Below, in pieces: positions 1 to 14,000 of a DNA stretch of 64,000 bases. Position 1 is the first letter of the stretch. Every line of letters starts with the position of its first letter. The stretch is taken from NCBI GenBank assembly GCA_032622095.1, contig CP136066.1, forward strand, positions 105,487,319 to 105,551,318, given 5' to 3'. The notes under the pieces are model-generated. The model saw nothing but the letters and a program-made list of their open reading frames with translations. It was not told the DNA's origin and made no database searches. This DNA is from Siphonodentalium dalli. Taxonomy: Eukaryota > Mollusca > Scaphopoda > Gadilida > Siphonodentaliidae. The translations under genes and the position numbers were made by a program.

Positions 1-446
1 CAATTTCAATGATTTTCAATTTTCACTGATAGGAACTGGAAACGGAACGAAAGGTTGAACTCAATCGAGACAGTGACGTTTGGTTCTCACTATCCACAAA
101 CATGTTGATTTTATCCAGTGAAATATATTGAAAGCTCAATCTTATGAAGAGAAATAATTTATTTTGTTCTTAAAATGTGTGAGAATCGATCAAAAGTTCT
201 TATTTACGAAACAATTCATTCCGGAATTTAATGATTCCACCATAATGCCCATTTGACATTACCATCAGTTACCGAAATTACACATGCACACACTTTACAA
301 GATAATTCTTTATGATTTTGAGGCAGTATTTTTCTCATAAAACAATAAAATAACTAATTAATTTCCTATCATAGATGAGGTGGGCTTTAAAAAGCCGCTT
401 TGGATAATTCGAGGCAGGCTGTAGGCAGGCAATAATGTTGTGGTTT

Positions 447-535
447 AACCCTTTCTTTACTAAATACTCAGTGATGAGAAGTTCAACAAATTGGCCGTTT
501 GTTGAACTTATTATGTTACTATTTCCCACCAATGA
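447..535. repeat. Partial TTAACCCTTTC palindromic MITE
   Basis: It begins TTTAACCCTTTCTTTACTAA and carries the family's internal foldback, which pairs TTCAACAAA with TTTGTTGAA before AACTTATTAT. The distal end is missing. It belongs to the same family as 29518-29709 and 30048-30304. Confidence 0.6.
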
Positions 536-1854
536 ATAGGAGTCCTTGTGATATTGAGGAGTATATATATTGCTCAGATTTTCAATAAATAATATAACCA
601 GATATCATGTTTAATCAATAAAATGTTGAAATCCGACGACACACACGTGTAAACAATTAGACGTTAAATTTACGTGAATGGGGTCACAGAGGACAAGTTT
701 AATAAAATATTTACATTGTGATATGTGATGATTACTTGAATGTTTTACATATAAATATTGCCCATTACTTCCAGTATATTGCCATGTAAACCAAACTACA
801 AAACAGGTAATAATAAATGATCGATAACAACAGGTGTGTTTTGTTTATTTCCTGCTCCGGCAACATTCACCTTCCGTATCAGTAATTGCGAAACTAAGTC
901 ACTATACAGACCAAATTTATGTGTTGAATACAGTCTTAAAAGATTAATTAACTGAAATAATGTTTGCTACATGTGTAACTAGGAATGAGCAAATTTTGTT
1001 GATTAAAATTGATAAATATCTCTTGAAAATTTGGTAATAATTATAAGATTGAAAATAGCGCGCCTGGGTTCTGACGCATGTGTATCAATATTTGAAGTGT
1101 GCGTTGTTTCTCGGGAAGTTTATACTAAGTTTCTGTTCGCATTGTTCTTTAATGAATTTTAAGTTATAAAATAATAAATATATGATACGCATGATTAAAA
1201 TTATTTATATTTTTATTTATATAAAACATATTGATTTAATATAAACACTTTTGTTGCCAAAAGTGAAAATGTCATGGTGGGAAATTGACAGGAAAAACAT
1301 CTCAGTTACGCAAACATTATGGTCAGATCTTGTTTAGGGCAGGCAAAAACTCAAATATAATCGTTTTGGACAAAACAGATAACAATTATAGAAATAACAA
1401 TTTGCAATATAAATTAAAACAATTTGCAGTATAAATACCAATTTAAAATGCTAAATAGTTTGCCCCCCCCCCCCCTCCCTACGAGCTTTCACTGAGTTTC
1501 AGAACTCAGTAAATATGAAAACTTCTCTGGCAACAGGCCGAAATGTGATGTCGCCTTGACTTATTATTATTATTGCTGGAAATAAAAGTTACTTTGGCAG
1601 GTCTATCGCATGAAAATCTTCATAAAATCAACACAAAATGTCAAATAACTTGGGAGATACCTACCTTATAATCTCAGCTTTCTACACATACCAAAATTGT
1701 TGTTTTTGATTTATTAAAATGCCCCCATGTTTGTGTGAAACAAAAATTAACAATTTAACTGTTTTTACAGCCAGATTCAGTCAGTTTGAGCACTGACATA
1801 AAATTGATAAATGGTCGGTCTATTGAGAAAAGAGTTAATGTAGCCCAATTACAC

Positions 1855-1898
1855 TGGGGGGAGTATTCTTAGTCCCACTGGGACAGTCCCGCCTCTAG
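1855..1898 (+). mobile_element. Helentron-like 3' end fragment
   Basis: Only the 3' end of the CCCCGCAACGAAG element is present: the subterminal hairpin GTCCCACTGGGAC followed by CTCTAG and a run of T. The same ending is seen at 50876 and 53004. It lies directly 5' of the polypyrimidine region of exon 1. Confidence 0.6.
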
Positions 1899-1954
1899 TT
1901 TTTTTAGGGGACATATTGCCAATGGGGCTTTTCATGTCACTTGTGTATTTTTAG

Positions 1955-2069
1955 GTTGTTCATGAAATGTATCTGAAGGGATTGCAATCATCGCCAGATA
2001 ATTATGGCTGTGTGCCGCTACACTACGCCCTGCTGAAGAACAACTACGAGCTGGCTCACTACTTACATG
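1955..2069 (+). CDS. PARP exon 1 of window: ankyrin repeat
   Basis: The acceptor is TTTTTAG and the donor is CATG|GTACTT; the exon enters in phase 0 and leaves in phase 1. It encodes visible residues 1-38 and contains the ankyrin signature GCVPLHYALLKNNYELAHYL. The repeat starts inside the exon, so at least one more ankyrin exon should lie upstream. Confidence 0.88.
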
Positions 2070-5000
2070 GTACTTAGCATTGGAGACTATTTTTTGTATA
2101 CCTCACAAACAAAGTTTATATCATGCTTAATTTATAAGTAAAATATGTTTACAGAAAGAAAACCAAGTTTGGCTGAGCATATACAGTAATGCCCTAAATA
2201 ATCGACTCCTTAACACAGCAGAATTATGGGTAATTTTTCAGGATTCAGTCGAAAATATGGCTTGTTGCCATTTATCGGAAAGCTCTCAGTGAGAGCTTTC
2301 CAATGAATGGCAACAAGCCATATTTCCGAATAAATCCTGAAAAATTACCCATAATTCTGCAGTGGTTAAGGAGTCGATTATTTAGGGCATTACTGTAGAA
2401 ATGTGTTTTGTCTGTCTGTCTATCCCTCTATCTGTAACAACTTTGGATCTACCTAGCTCAGTCATCATATATAGGTTAGATTTCAATAATCTTTGGTATT
2501 GATTTTTGACCACCAAGGGGAGGGATATCCACATGGAAATTGGTTTGTCCATTTTGTAGCCAAGTTATGGCCCTCAGAATGAAAATGCATCTGTGCCAAC
2601 TTTGGATCTTAGTTATCGTAGGTCATGTCTGAATGATTTTTAGCTCAACTTGACAGTCAAGTTTTACTCATCGCATAACTAAATCCTTTGGCACACCCAA
2701 CAGACCACATCCCTCATCCGTCATCACCAAACTTCATATGGATCTTCGGAATGATCACTGGATGGGAGCCATGAAATTTTCCAAATTGCGTTGAAAAACA
2801 CTGCTGCCAGTGTCCATCTTGGATTTTATTCTTTGCATGACTAAATCCTTCATTGTTAAAATTAGCGCCTCCCCAAGTTGAGCTACATTGTCACTGACAC
2901 TTTCATTTTATTTTAACACTTACCATATTGATAAACCCATCTATTTACAGAGTGGTTCGGTCTACAAGCTAAGAAACCTGATAAATTCAACAGAACTGCT
3001 CTCTGTGCTCTGCTCTGGAATTACAAGAACACTCTTGAGCCCTTTAAGTATGCTTTTGCCTTTCTTTTGTATTAAATATATTATTCATTATCCCACACAT
3101 GGTATACACTTATAGCTTTCTATACCAAAATAGACTTTTCCACTCAGTTATTAAAGTATCCACTGGAATGTCCTATTATATTCATTTGGAGGCATTTCAG
3201 GAAAATAAGAGGTCCACACATGCTACAAGTACAGAAGGTGTCCTATATATTGCAGGGAAATGTTGAGATAATAAGTTCAACAATGCTTGTTATAATAAGA
3301 TCAACAATGTTTGTTGAACTTATTATCTGAACATTTCCGACAGGATAACTACTTGTCCATGAGTATTTAGTATAGAAAGGATTAATTGATATTACATAGA
3401 AGTTATCTGATCATTTCCTACAGGATAACTACTTGTCCATGAGTATTTAGTATAGAAAGGATTAATTGATGTTAATTAGAAGAAGGTTGACAAAGGGGAT
3501 TGGAGCAAATGTTATTACAACTTACCGCTTCTCTTCCTGTCGTGTAACATGCAAAAAATAAAATATTTATGAAGAACGATGATAGACTTGGATTTATTCC
3601 ACAACAGGTCTGTTTGAATGAGGCATGTATTCAACTGAATCGCAGCCATTGAATACAGAGTGTCGTACACCACATTGTTTTGTGTCATGCCTCAACATAT
3701 GGTGCCGGACATTAGCGGAATGAGATCCCCGGAGGGTGAATATATTTACTGACACAACCAAGTACAGTGTGCTATCATCACTAAATTCACCCTCTGGGGA
3801 CCGCATTCTGCTGAGGCCTAACTTTCTCTGGAAAGTATTTTTTTTTAATCAAATTAACAAGTTTAAGTTTCTTTAGAAACCTCTTTAGAATGTGCCAACA
3901 CAATGCATAATCATGGTGCCCAATTAGTTCACATCACCATCTTCACCATCTGGAAACTTAAATCTGAGCCTATGTCTCCCATAGCAGATGATGCCATGCA
4001 GAATGAGGTCCCCAGAGGATGAATTTGGTTATGCTAGCCTGCTGTACATGGTAATGACTCTAAATGCACCTTCTGGGGACCTCATTATGCAAATGTCCAG
4101 CACCATATTTTGAGGCCTGCTTTGTGTTGAGGTTTTTAATGAGAACGATGACGTATATTACGTCAGCAACCCACTTATGGTGATGCCACAAAAGATTTTC
4201 ATCAGATTTGAATCTAAATTATGATAATTATAGTATCTTATAGTATCAACAGAGGCCACAGTCAAGGATCGAACTAACCCAATTCAAGGGTGTTGAATAA
4301 ATACAGAACACAACTTGCATCATATGTCAAATCTTTAATCAAGCTCCGCTCTTTTGAAATATATCCTTGCCCCATCTGCAACTGATTTGAAATGCGCATT
4401 GTGTATCGGGACTCACACACTTTGTTAAATTACTCTGCCGGTCAAAATCCAATGACACCAATCAATCTGCAAGTAATTTCTTAATTGTAACTCCAATAGC
4501 AATAGTCTTCAATAGACTTGAATGTTATTTGCAATGCAATAAGACCAAGATTGATTGACGGACATTGACAAGTTTTGTCTATGTATTTTTGTCAAGAGTT
4601 ATTGCCCTTGTTGGAAATAGCAAGATTCTCCATCTTTGCTTTACATCTAGTATTGTTACTCAAGTACCAGCAGATGGATTTGAATATCTTTGGAATAGGG
4701 ACCGACGAAGCTTCGAGATTCGATTCGATTTCGAATCTTACGTTCCGATTCGAATCTTACGTTCCGATTCGAATCTTACGTTCCGATTCCATTCCATTCG
4801 AAAGCGGTCGTGTGATTCGGGATATTTCGAATCGTTGTATAACAGTCCTTTATCGCCTGCAGTATCTTTAAAAATGTTCATTATATCCCAATACGTAACT
4901 TGAATCTCCTTCCGCGACCATCAGTGACCTCTGTGGTCTAACATGTATATATAGATTGCCCAATAACCCACTGCACATAGGCTTCCCAGTCCCAGTGGTG

Positions 5001-8000
5001 GTTACTCGCGGATGCGGGAAGTCGGCGGGTTACTCATACAACAACATATAGGTCGGTGATCGGTGATGGGTCACGTCACATTTTCAGCACGGTTGGACCA
5101 AAATGAGAGCAGAGCACACAATGTTTATTCCACCACATAATACCAGAAATGTCACGATCTAGCCTGGCCCCAGCTGCCAAAAGCGAGGTAAATCACCAAT
5201 CGTATGCGCCAATCCCAAGTCAGAATGCGCAATTCTGATATCGCGCGTGCATGCTGCCATGCATGCGACAGGGCGAGGCGTACATGCGCAGAATCGTTTC
5301 CGATTACAATGACTCGCACCAGACTAGTGGCTGAGTTACTGTGAAAACAAAACAACTATGAACTGACGTGCCATTCTCATATTAAACTAAATGTTGATCA
5401 TACCATGTCATAAAACTGTAGTTTAGTGAACCTCCATCGTAACTTCGTAAGCTTCACGTTATCTCACAGACGTTATAAAATCGACATTTGCCCTCATTTT
5501 GCTCATACCTCCAACCGACATGTACCGCAAATCTTCTAAAATGTCGGCAAAAGATTCGATTCGAGATTCGATTCGATTTCGAATCATCATCATGATTCGA
5601 TTCGAGATTCGATTCGATGTTGAAATTGCCGATTCGTCGGTCCCTACTTTGGAATAGTGATATGTGTGTATGAGTGAAAGGATACACTGGGTTTTATCAA
5701 TTAGTTTCCTCTAGAGTTGCGGGATTTAGAAAACAAATATTTAGTTTTGCCCGTTCTCTAAATCTCTAAACTGAGCTTAGGGGACATATGCCATGCTTGG
5801 CATTGCACTTGATTTTCAACAGTAAAGAAGTGAGTGTCAGTACAAATTTTAAGAAAACAATTTTTGTTGTAACTGCTAAACTAAAAACAATTCCATCTTC
5901 AGGCAGTGGATGAGAAAGCTGAAAAAAGAGGGATCCAACATCAACAATAAGTTTGATTTGCCAATTGATGATGTCAGATTTGGCGCGAAACCCGAATCAA
6001 TTGAAATTGATTACTGGAAGACTACAAACAAACTTCTTATCACTCCGCTCATCTACGCCGTCTATCGGGATGATTTTTCTCTCGCCTCGTTCCTCCTCAA
6101 TGAGATGGGCGCTCAAGTGAATGTTCCAGATAGTGAATCCAAGTATCCAATCATGTATGCCATTCAGAATGTAAGTATTCTGCCAAGCCTTGAAATAGTG
6201 TGTCTGTCATTTGCAGAATGAGGTCCCCAGAGGGTGAATTTAGTGATGCTACCCCGCATAGCGGGCTAGCATCACCAAATTCACCCTCTGGGAACCTCAT
6301 TCTGCTGAGGTGTAAGCAGAATGAGGTCCCCAGAGGGTGAATTTGGTGATGCTAGCCCGCTATGCGGTGTAGCATCACTAAATTCAGCCTCTGGGGACCT
6401 CATTCTGCAAATGACAGACACACTATTTCAAGGCTTGTATTCTACACAATCTTTTCAAGCCTGCAAATAGTGTGTCTGTCATTTAATGAATGAATGATGC
6501 TTTAATCTCAGCCATTTTTACATGGAACATGAGCGATGGGTTAACTATTGTACACTATTTACACATATAGAACATTATATAAATGCTCACAATAAACTAG
6601 AGGGTGTAAACATACAAGGAACATGTGATACATTGAATTAAACAAACATGCAGCATTAACATACACTAAACATATACAAAACACACACAATAAAGCTACA
6701 AACAAACAATATTTGCATTTATTACGTATCATATTCATCATTCATTATTGTGTCCTTTTTGTTAGAATTTTTTCAACCCAAGTTTTTTAAAGATCGCCAA
6801 ATTGTTTAATATGTCAGGGCTGATTGAGTTAAGAAGTTCGAATAAGAGTTCCCTCGAAGGTTCGTCATAACATGCCTTCTGAATGTATTTGTCTCGTAAT
6901 TGAAGTTGCGGACACAAAATAATAAAACGGAATTCATCGCTTAACAAGGCGTTACAAAGTTCGCATGAACTATCTTTGTTACTGCTTTTATGTTTGCGAT
7001 TCCGTTTTCTCCATCTACCGGTCTCAATACCTAATTTATTATTGGACGTTCTCATTTTTTGAACATAGACCATCATGCCAAATGGCATGTTCATGTAGTG
7101 CCAGCTAATTGAAGACTGTACTTTCATATGTTCAAGCTCGTTACCGTTCAAGATGAACTTTGGGGGCGTGTGGAGACATTTATTTCCGAAAACCACAGCC
7201 TTTGTCTTTTGCGCGTTGATGGTAAGTTCCCACGATTCGCAATAGTCTGCAAACACATCAAAAAGTCGCTGCATATTCGTAGGGTTATCCACCAATAAAG
7301 CGGTGTCATTAGCGTACAAGATGCACCAAAGTTTCAGAAAACAACCAATCTGTTTAAAGGTTTGATCATTCAAGTACTTGAGTCCCTCCACAGCGCAACT
7401 TTCTAAAAAGTCTTCAAGATCATTCAAATACACTGAAAAGAGTAAAGGTAACAGGTTATCTCCCTGTTTAACACCTCTATTAGATGGAAAATACTCAGAT
7501 CTTACGTCACCTTTCAATACACAAGATTTAGTTGATTGATATATGTTACGAATAACTTTGAACATCCTACCGTTTATGCCATTTCGTAAAAGTCTTACCC
7601 ATAGGCCCTGTCTCCAAACAGTATCAAACGCTTTTTTGAAATCTATAAATGAGCAATAAAGTTTTCTCCCATTCCGCAAATATATTTCTGTCAAACTATA
7701 CAAAATAAAGATGTCTAATGTAGATCTACCTTTCCGAAAATCGGATTGATTATCTTTAAGTATGTGGTTTTCTTCTACCTAACTACTAAGTCTGTTGTTG
7801 ATAATACCTGTAAATAACTTACAGACGCAACTCAGTAAAGTTATGCCTCTAAAGAGTCGTGACATAATCTGTCACCCTTATTTTGATATAAGGGCTTTAT
7901 CATACCGGTTGTCCAGACATCAGGGAAAAAATTGCAGTATCAAGAATCAAATTAAATAACCTAGTATAAAATGGCAGTAATATATTAAGTGTGGATTTAA

Positions 8001-11000
8001 TGTAACTGTTGATCACGTTATCGAGACCTGCAGCCTTGTTTGATTTCATAACCCCGATATCTCTTCTGAACTAATTGGTATGTTAAGATGGCCTGTGCAT
8101 TCCAATTCTTCCATACTGCCAATCAAACTGCTCAAATCGGTTTCCATATCTGAATCATTCAAGGATTTAAAGTGTCAAATATGGTATTTAAACTAATTGG
8201 GTCTTCCATTTGCTGAACTTTATACTTTGAGAATCTTTTGAACGTATTCCAAAATGTATTCGTCGACTTCTTGGGAATTTCCCTCAATTCCTTATTGCAT
8301 TTTGTGAGCATTTCCGACCGTTTTCTGTCCATAGTTTTCTTATACGCTGTACTCACCTGTCTTTCTATCGTTTCCGCGCAGAATTGAATTTTGTTTCGGT
8401 AACTACGACATTCATAATCGAACCACCTCTGATCTGGTTTGCATGTTTGTTTTGTACGCTTGTTGCGTTCGCGGTAAGTCCCAAATGTATCAACTGTCGA
8501 TTCCGATAAAATACGAGAAATTAAATGGGCCAAATTATTTATACCATGTCTTGTGGGATTCATTTCTACACAGTTCATCATGATACGTAATGCATCAAGA
8601 CATTCGCTGATGTGTTTCGTATATTCTTCAGACTTGAGGCTATCCCACGGTTTTATCCTCGGTCCCAACGCAAAACTTACCTTGTCATTCGCCACCTCGA
8701 CTGTAATACTCAAATGTCGTAAGTCTAGTTGGACACTAATTCCACAATGGACATCAGAAAAAAGAGAACAGAAATCTAATATTTCAAAATCAGTAACATA
8801 ATCAAAAACAGCTTTCGATCCAATGGCATAATCAACCAAACATGCATTGCGACATGTTCGTTTGCCAATCCCCTTGTCTTTTCCAATGCGACCATTCAGT
8901 ATATATATGTTATCAAATTGACAGGTGTGAATCAGCTTATAGCCAAATGTATTAGCTTTACCAGTGTCATCGGTACATATTTCCGGAATATCAAAAGTGG
9001 TCATTGTATCAAAATCGAACATGTACTCACACAAGAGAGGATTTGTGATCACAGGATGTGAATCAGTTTTTAACTCAATACGATCATCTAAGCGCGCTGT
9101 GCGGGCATTAAAGTCACTGACTAGAAGAATATCTACACCATGTTCACACTTTTGGAGAAGCTCCCATTCTAATTCTGCATTCCAGTTATTATTCACATAT
9201 TTTGTATTCTCTGGGGGAATATAAACAACACCAATACGAAGGCATCGTGCAGTAATGTTCTCACGGGCTGAAAGTTTAACCCATAGCATGTTCTCCAAAG
9301 TACAATCGATGCTTTTCGCTTTTATGCGTGTTAACCTATTAGTCACCACAAGTATTCCACCTGCACGACTGTTGCCAGATGTTGGCCTTCCCCTCTGTGA
9401 CACAACATCAATGTTAGGTATATCAATTAATTCACCTGCGAATAGCTTTGTTTCTGAAAGACAAATTATGTCAAATTTGTTCAATAATTTCCAGAATGAG
9501 GTCCCCAGATGGTGAATTAAGTGACGCTATCCCTCACAGTGGGCTAGCATCACCAAATTCGCCCTCTGGGAACCTCATTCTGCTTAGGCCTCAACTGCTG
9601 TGGGAGTCCTACAGAATCAATTGAAGTTGGTGATGTTCACCCATTAGTCACCTCGATTATGCATTTTATTTTCTGCAAATTAGGGGATATAGAAACTTCC
9701 CATAAGGGAAAAAGTAACTTAAAACAATGTTAATTTGATACTATAGATACTTCACAGAAGATGTTGCCTAAGCAGAATGAGGTCCCCATAGGATGAATTT
9801 TGTGATGCTAGCCCACTGTGCGGGATAGATTCACTAAATTCACCCTCTGGGGACCTCATTCTACAGATGACAGACACACTATTTGTCAGCTTGGTAAGTA
9901 TTCTACCTAATCTCTTCATAAGTACATCAAATCAACATTTAATATGTAATAGCTTCTCTATAATCAAAGCTTTCAGTCAATGGCCATCTTCAGTGATGAC
10001 ACAAATATCTGTGTAGTATTTTTAACCCCATTTGAATGATCACTTTTTTTCTCGACGTCTGTAGATTAATGTTTTACTATTGGTTTTTATTTTTTCAGAA
10101 CAATGTAGACATGGTGAGACTGTTGTTAAATAAGAGTCATGACCCGTCTGCTGTGGAACTGAAAAAGAAAGAAGAGGCAAAAAAGATTGTGAAGAAGAAG
10201 CGAGTATTCAAACTACATAGAACTACTTCACAGGAGTCTGCTGATCTTAACGCCGATGATGAATCATCGGATTTTGATGACAGTGATGAAGAGATTCAGA
10301 AAGAACTCGAGAAAGGTATATGTTCTGTATTTTCATGTAGATCTGTATCTATATATCATTGTACAGTGGACCCTGAAAATATTGAGATACGATCAAATCT
10401 GAATACTAAATGATTTTCTTAGTTTTTCCAAGCCATTGTATAGCATTGTTAGTATGTTCTTTAACCCTTTTCCCAATAACACCTGTAGTTAAACCACGTC
10501 ATTTAGCCAATGTCACCAGGTATGAAGGTAATTACATTAGCCAACAGGTATTTGACGTTATAATATCATTGGGTGTTTACCCACACTGGCCACAGGTATA
10601 TGTACCATGTGTATCATCAGATATGAAACAACAAACATGTTCTCATTTAAGTGTCATCTGTGAATAGTTGTTTTTGTACGATAATTGAAACATAAACCAG
10701 TAGCCGAACTAAATCTGTGCCCATAATAGGGCTGCAATGATTCACCGCGGTTTCGGTGAATCGCGATGTTTACCGGCGGTTCGTTTCGTAATTATTCCGG
10801 TATGTTTTCGATCCGCATTTTTGTTGCCCAAGCTCTCTGAGGGGACACTTTTCATTGGCTGTTACCGCAATGATTCCGTATTTTCCTTTTCTGTTAACCA
10901 ATCAAAATTGTTCTTCCGCTATCGCTAGGTAGTCTCATACCCTGACTCAATTGTACCGATAGGGTCTGTTGAATATATTTGACATTTAAAATCAATAACA

Positions 11001-14000
11001 AATTAACATGTTGGAAGTATCGCATGATAAAGTTCTCAGCCGTTCGGAGACGGGCCTGGTGGGGTAACTCGAAAAATTGTCGGGGCGCTGGTGAAGTTTG
11101 AAGCACTTTGGGTTTCATGCGTTCAATTTGAAAGTCTGATGCCCTAAAGCAGTTTGTTTTCAGTTAATTTTAATTTTCGTAGGAACATAAATGAATTATC
11201 CTCAATCAGAAATCATGACAGACGCAAAAACTAAAGGTTACTCAGAAGGATATCTCAAAACATGTGCACCCTTCAGCACTTTTTTTGGTGAGAGTGATCC
11301 CTTCAGCCTTAGGAATCTTTGATTGCCATATAACTGTACAGGGTGCCGAGATGGTATAACATCAAGTGTGGTCATAACTCCAGTACATCATGGCTGAATA
11401 ATAGTACACATAATGGCTATTAATGCAACAGAACAATCAAAAGTTGTAAACTGGTTCAATTTTCAGTCTTGAATGTATCGCGAATTGTATCGTATCGTTG
11501 CAAAAAATCGTGATATGTATCGAATCGTGAGGTGGGTGCATCGTTGCAGCACCAGCCCATAAACATCTGTTTATCTTCATTTTATCACACATGCGAGTCA
11601 AAACATGACAGTTTATGCCAATTCACGGTTTGCCTATATCCTTTAAGTTTGTTTACCCACGGACTCCTGTCCTGATTGAAAAAAAAATAATTCATGATTT
11701 TTAAAACAAAAAGCGTATTATAAATAAAATAATTAAACCAAATGTATTTATATTTGATGTGAGTGAATCATATAAACCATGATTTGACTAAAGTCATAAA
11801 AAGACTTCCGATAAAAGCGCAAATTATTAGCAATAACGTCAAGTTGCTTTGTGAAAGTTTGTCAATTTTCGTGCAAAAACCACATGTTCAAAGGTTTATT
11901 TTTTTTTATTCTATGAAATGTTTTCATTGACAATCAATGACAACAATGATTAGAATCATTCAATAAGTGTGAACTGATTTCATTGGCTCAAGTTTAGGGG
12001 TGGATTTTCCCATTGATGCCAATTAGATGACAGAAAACGATCGCGAATTGTTCAAAATTGCAGTGGGCTAACTTAGCCGTAAGACGTCGCCAGCAGGTGC
12101 TCGAATGTGCTGCTTGGGATATTCTTTGTTTTATCGATAATGTGTTGATATAAGTACCCTATTACTTTATACTCTGTAATTACATATGCACACACGCAAC
12201 GAAGCTTCCCAAGATGAATTTGAGATATTTGCATGCCAACTGTAAACTCGCCTTTATTTAGAAGCACTCGCATTGGGCTGACTTGATGTCAAACCAGGAG
12301 ATTTTTTCTTTTTTATTGATTTCTTTCTCGATCGATCAGGGTCGATGGTCGTTAGCGCGGTATATTTGAAATCTTGAACAGATGGATATATAAAAGGAAT
12401 ATCTCATCAATTTATTGTACTAATTTTGTAGATTATATATAAAGTTTTAATTAATTATGTGTTCAGAATCCCGCGAAATAATATTCCGATACTCCGACAT
12501 ATCCTGATTTTGCAGAGTAAATTTGTGCGATAAAAGCAGAAAGATCCACTTTGAGTCATCAATTTGTTCGAGTTCTCAAATTAAACAACAATTGTGACAC
12601 TTAAAATATGTTTCACAACATTTGGTTTGTGGAGAAGTTCACCTAAATTAAATATTGAGACAAATTTCGTCTTCGTCGAAAATTCGCAACCAGTGAACCA
12701 TGTGTTTCTGTTTCGTTTTTCATTTTGTCTGCCAATACGAGACTGAGTACATACTCTATGTCAACATTTTGTAATATTTAGGAAGGCAAGGTGGAAATAT
12801 GTGCCTTCATTATAATTTTAGTCCATTAAAAAAATATATTATAAAAATATGTTTTCGCGGCTGAAGTGACAATCATAATGGAACTCGACAGGAAAAACAT
12901 CCCAGTGGCCAGTTCCGCAACTGTTACGCTGATATTTTGCTTAGCTGTGGCTGATTTAATTAGGACTGGGAAAAATTTTCCTATTGCACTATTGGGAAAT
13001 ATAAAATCACCACCTAAGAAATAATACACAATCCAGTATAAATATCAATTTCAAGTTGTCATATTTTACATAGATTACCCTCGGGGCCATGCATTACGCA
13101 ATCAACAAGGAAGCGTCTCTGACAAAAAATTTCGTCTTCGTCGCAACCACGTGTTTCAATTTTGTTTTTTTCATTTTGTCGGCCAAAACAGTTTTCTAAG
13201 TCAACATTTATGCAAATCTAAATCCTAGCAAAGGAAGAAAGGATTTAATATGTGCCCTTCATTATCTTCACCATCAGCAGAACAAAACACAATCGATGTA
13301 AATCGTCATTATTACTCTTTATTCGAGTCTCAAATCCGAGTGTTGAAAATGCAAAAATTAAAGATGTCAAAAGACGATATGGACGCTACAACAAAAGACG
13401 TTAAAAGCCGATATGTACACTACAACAAAAGACCATACGTTGGAATAAGGGTTAACCTTTATGGTGCCAAACAGTTCATTCAGTCTTGGACAATCCTATT
13501 ATCATAGGTCTGAAAATAACTTTGATCCATGTAAAGATGATGTTTTTGATAAAAGCAGCTAAAGCATCAAAGGACATGTAAATCTACAGCAGGCCAGATC
13601 AACCACCTGTTCGAGGCATCTGTATTGTATTTTACGAGAATGCCTGATACGGTACCCATACAAACTGATTGACAAAGACTCCGACAGGGTCATCTAATTT
13701 AACAATTATTTCATTGCAAAGTTCAATCTATGAAACCAACAGGTGTGGTGAACATAGAAATCAACGCTCTCAGCCAGAAAAATTTTCTAAACATGGTAGC
13801 CAACCAATGATAATATTATAATATAACCCTCCTCTCAGGTCGGCTGACCTCCAGGCTGCATAATTTATCAGGGGCGTGTGTCAAATGAGTTAAAGGCGAA
13901 TGAAATTATATGTATATATATTTGATTTATATTCTCCTACAGAGAGAAAGAAAAAAGAGAAGGAAATATACACAGTTAAGTTGACCAGTGGACTCAATCT

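Larger units (their letters stand above)
1..1954. other. Intronic or upstream DNA with repeat fragments
   Basis: No exon was recognised here; it is probably an intron, because exon 1 of the visible PARP gene begins in phase 0 behind a splice acceptor. It holds one end of the TTAACCCTTTC palindrome family (about 447-535), a segment at about 1250-1450 resembling 12860-13060, a short poly-C tract near 1465, and the 3' end of a Helentron-like element ending in CTCTAG at 1898. Confidence 0.5.
6487..9491 (-). mobile_element. 5'-truncated non-LTR retrotransposon (LINE), about 3.0 kb
   Basis: On the minus strand it encodes an apurinic-type endonuclease, then reverse transcriptase, then a Cys/His tail, the order of CR1/Jockey/I-type LINEs. 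It ends at its 3' side (plus-strand 6487) in a short (CATT)n-like tail. The left side begins at the first endonuclease residues, so any ORF1 is absent. It is inserted in a fold-back MITE (CATTT...ATTTC at the junctions). Several frameshifts and a mutated catalytic site show it is inactive. Confidence 0.85.
6457..9895. mobile_element. Fold-back MITE interrupted by a LINE
   Basis: The left end CAAGCCTGCAAATAGTGTGT stops at about 6486 in the LINE tail, and the family sequence resumes at about 9492 with CAGAATGAGGTCCCCAGATG and runs to the right end near 9893. Without the LINE it would be an ordinary copy of about 430 bp like 28021-28456. Confidence 0.75.

Noticed and set aside
10410-10667. 85-residue ORF downstream of exon 4 as an alternative end of the gene
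   Set aside because: Exon 4 ends with a good donor and joins exon 5 in phase; the ORF shows no ankyrin or other signature.
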